A stretch of 18,125 bases of DNA from Marinobacter sp. (GTDB lineage Bacteria > Pseudomonadota > Gammaproteobacteria > Pseudomonadales > Oleiphilaceae). How positions within the stretch are numbered: the first letter of the stretch is position 1; each line of letters starts with the position of its first letter. The stretch covers positions 1 to 18,125 of the forward strand of contig JAEPMM010000018.1 in the NCBI GenBank assembly GCA_017643965.1, read 5' to 3'. Both the position numbers and the translations under genes were made by a program. Below the pieces are notes generated by a model. That model worked only from the letters and a program-made list of their open reading frames with translations. It did no database searches and was not told the DNA's origin. Below are positions 14,142 to 18,125 of the stretch, one piece after another.

Positions 14142-15998
14142 ATGGACTTCGATCAACTCAGCACAGAACGCCCGACCCTCTCCCTCAAAGACCCCGAGCA
14201 GGTTCTTCACGAGGTGTTCGGCTATGAAACCTTCCGCCCGCTGCAGGGCGACATCATTCGTGAGGTGGTCAGTGGCGGCGATGCCCTGGTCCTTATGCCC
14301 ACCGGCGGTGGTAAATCGCTTTGTTATCAGGTGCCCGCGCTGGTCCGGCCGGGCACCGCGGTGGTGATATCCCCGCTGATCGCACTGATGCAGGATCAGG
14401 TCGCCGCCCTGAACGAGCTGGGCGTACGCGCAGCATTTCTGAATTCCACCATGGATTATGCCCAGGCGCGCGACACCGAAAACGCGTTGATGACCGGCGA
14501 GCTGGACCTGCTGTACTGCGCGCCGGAACGGCTGATCCAGCCGCGCACCCGCGATCTGCTGCACGATGCGTCCATTTCCCTGTTCGCCATTGACGAAGCT
14601 CACTGTGTGTCCCAGTGGGGCCACGATTTCCGCTCGGATTACCTGGAGCTGAGCCTGTTGGCGCGGGAATTCCCCACTGTGCCGCGGATCGCCCTGACCG
14701 CAACCGCCGATGAGCGCACCCGCCAGGAGATCGCCGAGCGTTTATCGCTCACCGGGGCGCGCCACTTTGTCAGCGGGTTCGACCGCCCGAACATTCAATA
14801 TCGGATATCACCAAAAACCAACGCTAACAAGCAGTTGCTGGACTTTATTAAAGCCGAACATGATGGTGATTGCGGCATTGTGTACTGTATGTCCCGCAAC
14901 AAGGTGGACGCAACCGCGCGCATGTTGTCGGAAAAAGGCTACACCGCTCTGCCCTACCACGCCGGCCTGAATGCGCCTGAGCGGGCGCGGAATCAGGAAC
15001 GTTTTCTGCGGGAAGACGGTGTCATCGTGGTGGCCACCATTGCCTTCGGCATGGGCATCGACAAACCCGACGTGCGGTTCGTGGCGCACCTGGACCTGCC
15101 GAAAAGCCTGGAGGCCTATTACCAGGAGACCGGCCGGGCCGGACGGGATGGCAAGCCCTCCACGGCCTGGATGGTCTACGGGCTGCAGGATGTGATCAAG
15201 CTGCGGCAGATGCTCGAAGGCTCCATGGGGAACGACCAGTTCAAACGGGTTGAACGCCAGAAGCTGGATGCCATGCTGGGATTGTGCGAAGTGACCAGCT
15301 GTCGGCGTCAGGTGCTGCTGCGGTACTTTGGCGACTCCCTGGATGAACCCTGCGGCAACTGCGACACCTGCCTCGTACCGCCGGATACCTGGGACGGCAC
15401 CGTGGCGGTGCAGAAGGCCCTGTCCTGCGTGTTCAGAACCGGACAACGCTACGGCGTGACCTACCTGATCGATGTGCTGCGGGGCTCGGAAAACGACCGC
15501 ATACGCCAGTTCGGCCACGACAAGGTGTCCACTTTTGGTATCGGCACGGAACTGTCCGCCAACGAATGGAAATCGGTGTTTCGCCAACTGGTGGCCAACG
15601 GCTACTTGCGGGCAGACCCGGAAGGCTACGGCTCCCTGCAACTCACCGAACAGTGCCGCCCCCTGCTCAAGGGTGAACAACCCATCCAGCTGCGCAAGGA
15701 CCCGGCACCGGTGAAGTCCTCAGGGCGTTCCGGCTCCGGCAGCGCGAAGGCGAAGATCAGTGACCAGATTACCGACCAGGCCGGGTGGGAAGCCCTGCGG
15801 GCCTGTCGCAAGGCGCTGGCGGACAAACAGGGCGTGCCGCCCTACGTGATCTTCCACGACACCACCCTGTTTGACATGCTCGAGCGGCGCCCTACAACAC
15901 TCTCAAAGCTGGCCGAGGTGAACGGCGTGGGCACCGCCAAACTGGAAAAATACGGCGAGATTTTTCTGCAGACGCTGAGCGAACTCAGCGAGGCGTGA
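14142..15998 (+). CDS. recQ: ATP-dependent DNA helicase RecQ
   Basis: A 3'-5' superfamily 2 DNA helicase acting in RecF-pathway repair and fork maintenance. The protein is 618 residues (E. coli RecQ has 609) with the full domain set. Helicase core: FRPLQ (31-35), Walker A MPTGGGKS (52-59), DEAH (151-154), aromatic-rich loop SQWGHDFR (157-164), SGFDRPN (211-217), ATIAFGMGIDKPDVRF (298-313) and QETGRAGRDG (328-337). The zinc site is C387, C404, C407 and C410; a winged-helix domain covers about 420-510. The HRDC domain is about 540-618 (VPPYVIFHDTTL, VNGVGTAKLEKYG). I chose ATG 14142 because the protein then begins like other RecQs. A GTG at 14064 in frame would add 26 atypical residues; no strong ribosome site precedes either. 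The 3' end overlaps the DUF4442 gene by 14 bases, tail to tail. Confidence 0.96.
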   Translation: MDFDQLSTERPTLSLKDPEQVLHEVFGYETFRPLQGDIIREVVSGGDALVLMPTGGGKSLCYQVPALVRPGTAVVISPLIALMQDQVAALNELGVRAAFLNSTMDYAQARDTENALMTGELDLLYCAPERLIQPRTRDLLHDASISLFAIDEAHCVSQWGHDFRSDYLELSLLAREFPTVPRIALTATADERTRQEIAERLSLTGARHFVSGFDRPNIQYRISPKTNANKQLLDFIKAEHDGDCGIVYCMSRNKVDATARMLSEKGYTALPYHAGLNAPERARNQERFLREDGVIVVATIAFGMGIDKPDVRFVAHLDLPKSLEAYYQETGRAGRDGKPSTAWMVYGLQDVIKLRQMLEGSMGNDQFKRVERQKLDAMLGLCEVTSCRRQVLLRYFGDSLDEPCGNCDTCLVPPDTWDGTVAVQKALSCVFRTGQRYGVTYLIDVLRGSENDRIRQFGHDKVSTFGIGTELSANEWKSVFRQLVANGYLRADPEGYGSLQLTEQCRPLLKGEQPIQLRKDPAPVKSSGRSGSGSAKAKISDQITDQAGWEALRACRKALADKQGVPPYVIFHDTTLFDMLERRPTTLSKLAEVNGVGTAKLEKYGEIFLQTLSELSEA

Positions 15999-16007
15999 AG
16001 CCCTTTT
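15973..16007 (+). terminator. Stem-loop at the end of recQ, possible terminator
   Basis: CGCTGAG (15973-15979) pairs perfectly with CTCAGCG (15984-15990) around a CGAA loop. This sits over the last codons of recQ and the last codons of the convergent DUF4442 gene. A second small stem GGC-GTGAA-GCC (15992-16002) is followed by TTTTT (16003-16007). On the minus strand the loop reads TTCG, but no T-run follows. It is a plausible weak terminator for recQ and a possible pause or protective hairpin for the other transcript. Confidence 0.35.
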
Positions 16008-16536
16008 TGCGAACCCGATACTGGGCAATGGACGTGGCCACGTGATTGCCTTCGTCGTCGTACAGCATGCCCTCCAGGGCAAACGCGGCACGGCCGGTTT
16101 CATCGGCCTCGGCCTTGATGGCCTTGACGGTGTCTGAATCCAGCTCGAAGGTCACGGTAACGTCCGAGTTCGCGGGCAGCAGAAATTGCAGGGTCATCTC
16201 TTTCAGAATCGGCGTGTACGCCGGCCCCAGATCAAACAGCGTCAGCACGCCGCCGGGAATTTCCGCCACCAGGAAATAGGCACCCGCGTACAGGCTGCCG
16301 AAGTGGTTCTTGTTTCCCTTCAGCCGAATTCGTGCCTTGACGAACCCGGGGCGTACCTCCTCCACACTGAAGCCGTTCCGCGGTGCGAATGGGATGGCCA
16401 GACCAATAATCCGGTTCACCGCGGCGTAGCCGCTGGTTTTCTTCAGCCATGCAACGGGGTTGGTGATCGGGGCCCTGGGGTCACTGCTGGATACCCACTG
16501 CCCGGTAGCGCCGATAAGGCTGTCAATTAATGCCAT
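15985..16536 (-). CDS. DUF4442 protein, hotdog-fold thioesterase-like
   Basis: A 183-residue protein of the DUF4442 family, related in fold to PaaI/YiiD-type acyl-CoA thioesterases. The typical stretch is NKNHFGSLYAGAYFLVAEIPGG (75-96), with N77-H78 and the central helix, then GPAYTPILKEMTLQFLLPANSDVTVTFEL (104-132). These proteins lack the classical catalytic Asp of PaaI and their substrates are largely unknown, so thioesterase activity is a guess. I chose ATG 16536 (MALIDSLIGATGQW); an in-frame ATG at 16596 would add 20 residues and also has a weak GGAA site, so the start is uncertain. The stop overlaps the 3' end of recQ by 14 bases on the other strand. It is transcribed alone, away from the solute-binding protein gene. 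Confidence 0.8.
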   Translation of the reverse strand: MALIDSLIGATGQWVSSSDPRAPITNPVAWLKKTSGYAAVNRIIGLAIPFAPRNGFSVEEVRPGFVKARIRLKGNKNHFGSLYAGAYFLVAEIPGGVLTLFDLGPAYTPILKEMTLQFLLPANSDVTVTFELDSDTVKAIKAEADETGRAAFALEGMLYDDEGNHVATSIAQYRVRKKGFTPR

Positions 16537-16631
16537 GATGCTGTATTCCGTTAAGTGCGGGGATAGAAAGGCCGGTGCGGCAAGTGATGGAATCATTGCA
16601 GGCCGGTTCCGGGTTTCGCAAGCGTCTTTTA

Positions 16632-16682
16632 CAGTTTTTTAGAATTAGGCACAGTTACATCTGATGATTATGTTCTAAACTG
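16632..16682. repeat. Spaced inverted repeat between DUF4442 and the solute-binding protein gene
   Basis: CAGTTTTTTAGAA (16632-16644) and TTCTAAACTG (16673-16682) are inverted copies differing by three extra Ts in the first. They are separated by 28 mostly AT-rich bases and end about 48 bases before the ATG of the solute-binding protein gene. They could be a split operator or a long-loop hairpin in the divergent promoter region. A TAGAAT -10-like hexamer (16640-16645) lies in the left arm. Nothing else was recognised in 16537-16730. Confidence 0.3.
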
Positions 16683-16730
16683 CGTGAAAACGATGATCCC
16701 GCAATCTGGAAGCAGGGAGACAAGCCAAGC

Positions 16731-17684
16731 ATGGCCAGCTTATCCGACAGCCCTGGGTTCTGGACGCAACCCGCAGTGCGCGTTGCACTGGTCCTGATGT
16801 TGTCTTTTTTTCTGTCGGAGCCCGTCACAGCGGCTGTCTCTGCCGCGGACAAGTACCAGCCACCACCGGTGCGGGAATACAAGCTCTGGTACCGAAACTT
16901 TGACAGCCCGGCCATTCTGGCGCTGCTGGAGCTTGCACTTGCCAAGACCCCGGAGTACGGCGACTTCAGTATTGTTCGTAGCGTTGAAATGGGCCAGGGT
17001 CGCGTGCTGCGCGAGATGGCGGAATCCCGCACCAAGCTGATCGACATTGCCAACGTGGCCAGCAGTCGGGAGCGGGAGTCGGAGTTGCTGGCCATCCCCA
17101 TCCCCATTGATGGCGGCCTTCTGGGGTTCCGGGTGTGCGTTGTACGGCCCCATTCCCTGCCCCTGTTCGAAGGCGTGAAATCCGTGGAAGACATCCGCGA
17201 CCGGGGCATCCGCATCGGCCAGGGTCTGCACTGGCCGGACACCGACATTCTGGAAATCAATGACGTTCCGGTTGTTACCCATACCCGCTATGAGATTCTG
17301 TTCCGGATGTTGCGGAATGATCGCTTTGACTGCTTTGCCCGCGGCGTCAGTGAAGTGACGTTCGATCTCGCGATCGAAGACGACCCCAATCTGGTGATCG
17401 AGCCCACCCTGCTGCTCGCCTACCCCATGCCTTCCTATTTCTTCACCGCACCGGATGACTACCTGACGGCTCACCGGGTACAGCTTGGCATGGAGCGGGC
17501 CATTGTGGACGGCAGCTTCGGCCACTTCCTGAAAGAGTACTACGGCAAGCCACTTGAGGACCTCGCCCTGAACCGCCGCAACGTTGTGGTGCTGCGCAAC
17601 CCGTTCCTGAGCGAGGAGTCCCGCACCATTGGGCGTCAGACCCTCAGCAACCTCCGCCGACGGCTGGAAGTACTCAGCCGCTGA
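16731..17684 (+). CDS. Periplasmic solute-binding protein-like (family 3 type), no transporter nearby
   Basis: A 317-residue exported protein. A hydrophobic stretch at 18-28 (VALVLMLSFFL) after R17, then VTAAVSA, gives a likely signal peptide cut near residue 38. The mature part has the two-lobe pattern of family 3 solute-binding proteins. The stretches LLGFRVCVVRPHSLPLFEGVKSVEDIRDRGIRIGQGLHWPDTDIL and FDCFARGVSEV are typical: a ligand-lobe boundary, then a pocket-lining 'gRvD' region. There is no lipobox cysteine. AGGGAG lies 11 bases before the ATG. No permease or ATPase genes adjoin, so it may be a sensory or accessory binding protein rather than part of a transporter. Its stop lies 9 bases from the stop of a convergent chemotaxis receptor gene. 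The ligand is unknown. Confidence 0.72.
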   Translation: MASLSDSPGFWTQPAVRVALVLMLSFFLSEPVTAAVSAADKYQPPPVREYKLWYRNFDSPAILALLELALAKTPEYGDFSIVRSVEMGQGRVLREMAESRTKLIDIANVASSRERESELLAIPIPIDGGLLGFRVCVVRPHSLPLFEGVKSVEDIRDRGIRIGQGLHWPDTDILEINDVPVVTHTRYEILFRMLRNDRFDCFARGVSEVTFDLAIEDDPNLVIEPTLLLAYPMPSYFFTAPDDYLTAHRVQLGMERAIVDGSFGHFLKEYYGKPLEDLALNRRNVVVLRNPFLSEESRTIGRQTLSNLRRRLEVLSR

Positions 17685-17693
17685 CGCGCCGCG

Positions 17694-18125
17694 CTACACC
17701 CGGAACCGTGACACGTTCTGATTCAGGGTATTGCCGATGGTTTCGATCTGCCCGCTGTAGACATCGTTCTCGCTGGCCGCCGTGGCCGCCTCCTGCCCCT
17801 GATCGGCAATGCGGGTAATGGACGAGTTCAGTTCCTCGGTCACCGAGGTCTGCTCTTCCGAGGCCGTGGCAATCTGCGTCGTCATCTGGCTGATGGAGGT
17901 AATGGACTCCGCGATACGGTTCAGCGCTTCCATGGCATCCTCGGCTTTCTCCATACTGACGTTGGACACCGCAATGGATGCTTTCATCACCTCCACTGCA
18001 TTGGTCGCGCCGTTTTGCAATCGCTCAATCATGTTGTTGATCTCGCCGGTGCTGTCCTGGGTGCGACTCGCCAGGTTGCGCACCTCGTCAGCCACCACAG
18101 CAAAACCACGCCCGGCCTCACCGGC
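17694..18125 (-). CDS. Methyl-accepting chemotaxis protein, C-terminal end (partial, runs off right edge)
   Basis: The last 143 codons of a chemoreceptor; the 5' part lies beyond the window. The visible start AGEAGRGFAVVADEVRNLASRTQDSTGEI is the descending arm just after the cytoplasmic hairpin tip that contacts CheA and CheW. It is followed by a long heptad-rich coiled coil (ERLQNGATNAVEVMKAS through EEQTSVTEELNSSITRIADQGQ) carrying Gln/Glu pairs that could be methylation sites. The protein ends NVSRFRV without the NWETF-type tether for CheR/CheB found in E. coli Tar. Ligand domain and membrane segments are out of view, so the signal cannot be guessed. An in-frame GTG at 18098 is internal, since the coding pattern continues to the window edge. 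Confidence 0.93.
   Translation of the reverse strand, partial: AGEAGRGFAVVADEVRNLASRTQDSTGEINNMIERLQNGATNAVEVMKASIAVSNVSMEKAEDAMEALNRIAESITSISQMTTQIATASEEQTSVTEELNSSITRIADQGQEAATAASENDVYSGQIETIGNTLNQNVSRFRV

Noticed and set aside
13961..14143. Longer acyltransferase start at 14143
   Set aside because: The extra 61 residues look non-coding, would fill the divergent promoter region, and the ATG at 13960 has a proper AGGAA site.
12965..14227. 420-codon open frame antisense to the acyltransferase and running into recQ
   Set aside because: The opposite strand carries clear acyltransferase blocks; the translation is low-complexity His/Gly/Val-rich text with no motif.
14808..15680. 290-codon open frame antisense to recQ
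   Set aside because: It mirrors conserved RecQ helicase, zinc and winged-helix sequence; no independent coding signal.

Overview
The window reads as chromosomal DNA of a GC-rich marine gammaproteobacterium. The RecQ, GlgC and esterase sequences look gammaproteobacterial, and the gene set (glycogen locus, single-domain PilZ protein, orphan periplasmic binding protein beside a chemotaxis receptor) resembles Marinobacter or a close relative. That genus guess is inference from protein flavour, not from a marker gene. I see no tRNA, rRNA, insertion sequence, integrase or CRISPR array, and no stretch over 300 bases without a gene.

Left two thirds (1-12071) is a glycogen and alpha-glucan locus built around a divergent promoter region (5913-6121). 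Leftwards run glgC, a GH57 family glycosidase and malQ, joined by 11-bp and 4-bp overlaps. After a 131-bp gap come a PilZ-domain (c-di-GMP receptor type) gene, an SDR oxidoreductase and the first 117 bases of a second alpha-glucan phosphorylase, which appears frameshifted. Rightwards run glgB, glgA (4-bp overlap) and a complete phosphorylase, glgP. Together they can make ADP-glucose (GlgC), polymerise it (GlgA), branch it (GlgB), degrade it (GlgP) and rearrange short glucans (MalQ, GH57). No GlgX-type debranching enzyme is present.

The right third is unrelated housekeeping and sensing DNA. A carboxylesterase and a glycerolipid-type acyltransferase form a leftward pair, divergent from recQ. 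recQ overlaps tail to tail with a DUF4442 hotdog-fold gene. Last come a secreted solute-binding protein and, convergent to it, the C-terminal end of a methyl-accepting chemotaxis protein that runs off the right edge.

The least ordinary signals are: (a) a PilZ gene embedded in the glycogen locus, whose upstream region shares sequence elements (GTCTATTATT, ATTATTTGATCA, TTGA-n-TCAA) with the glgC/glgB divergent promoter region, hinting at a common regulator; (b) two phosphorylases of the same family, one apparently frameshifted; (c) a GH57 enzyme of uncertain activity inside the glgC operon. I did not find a clearly new multi-gene system.
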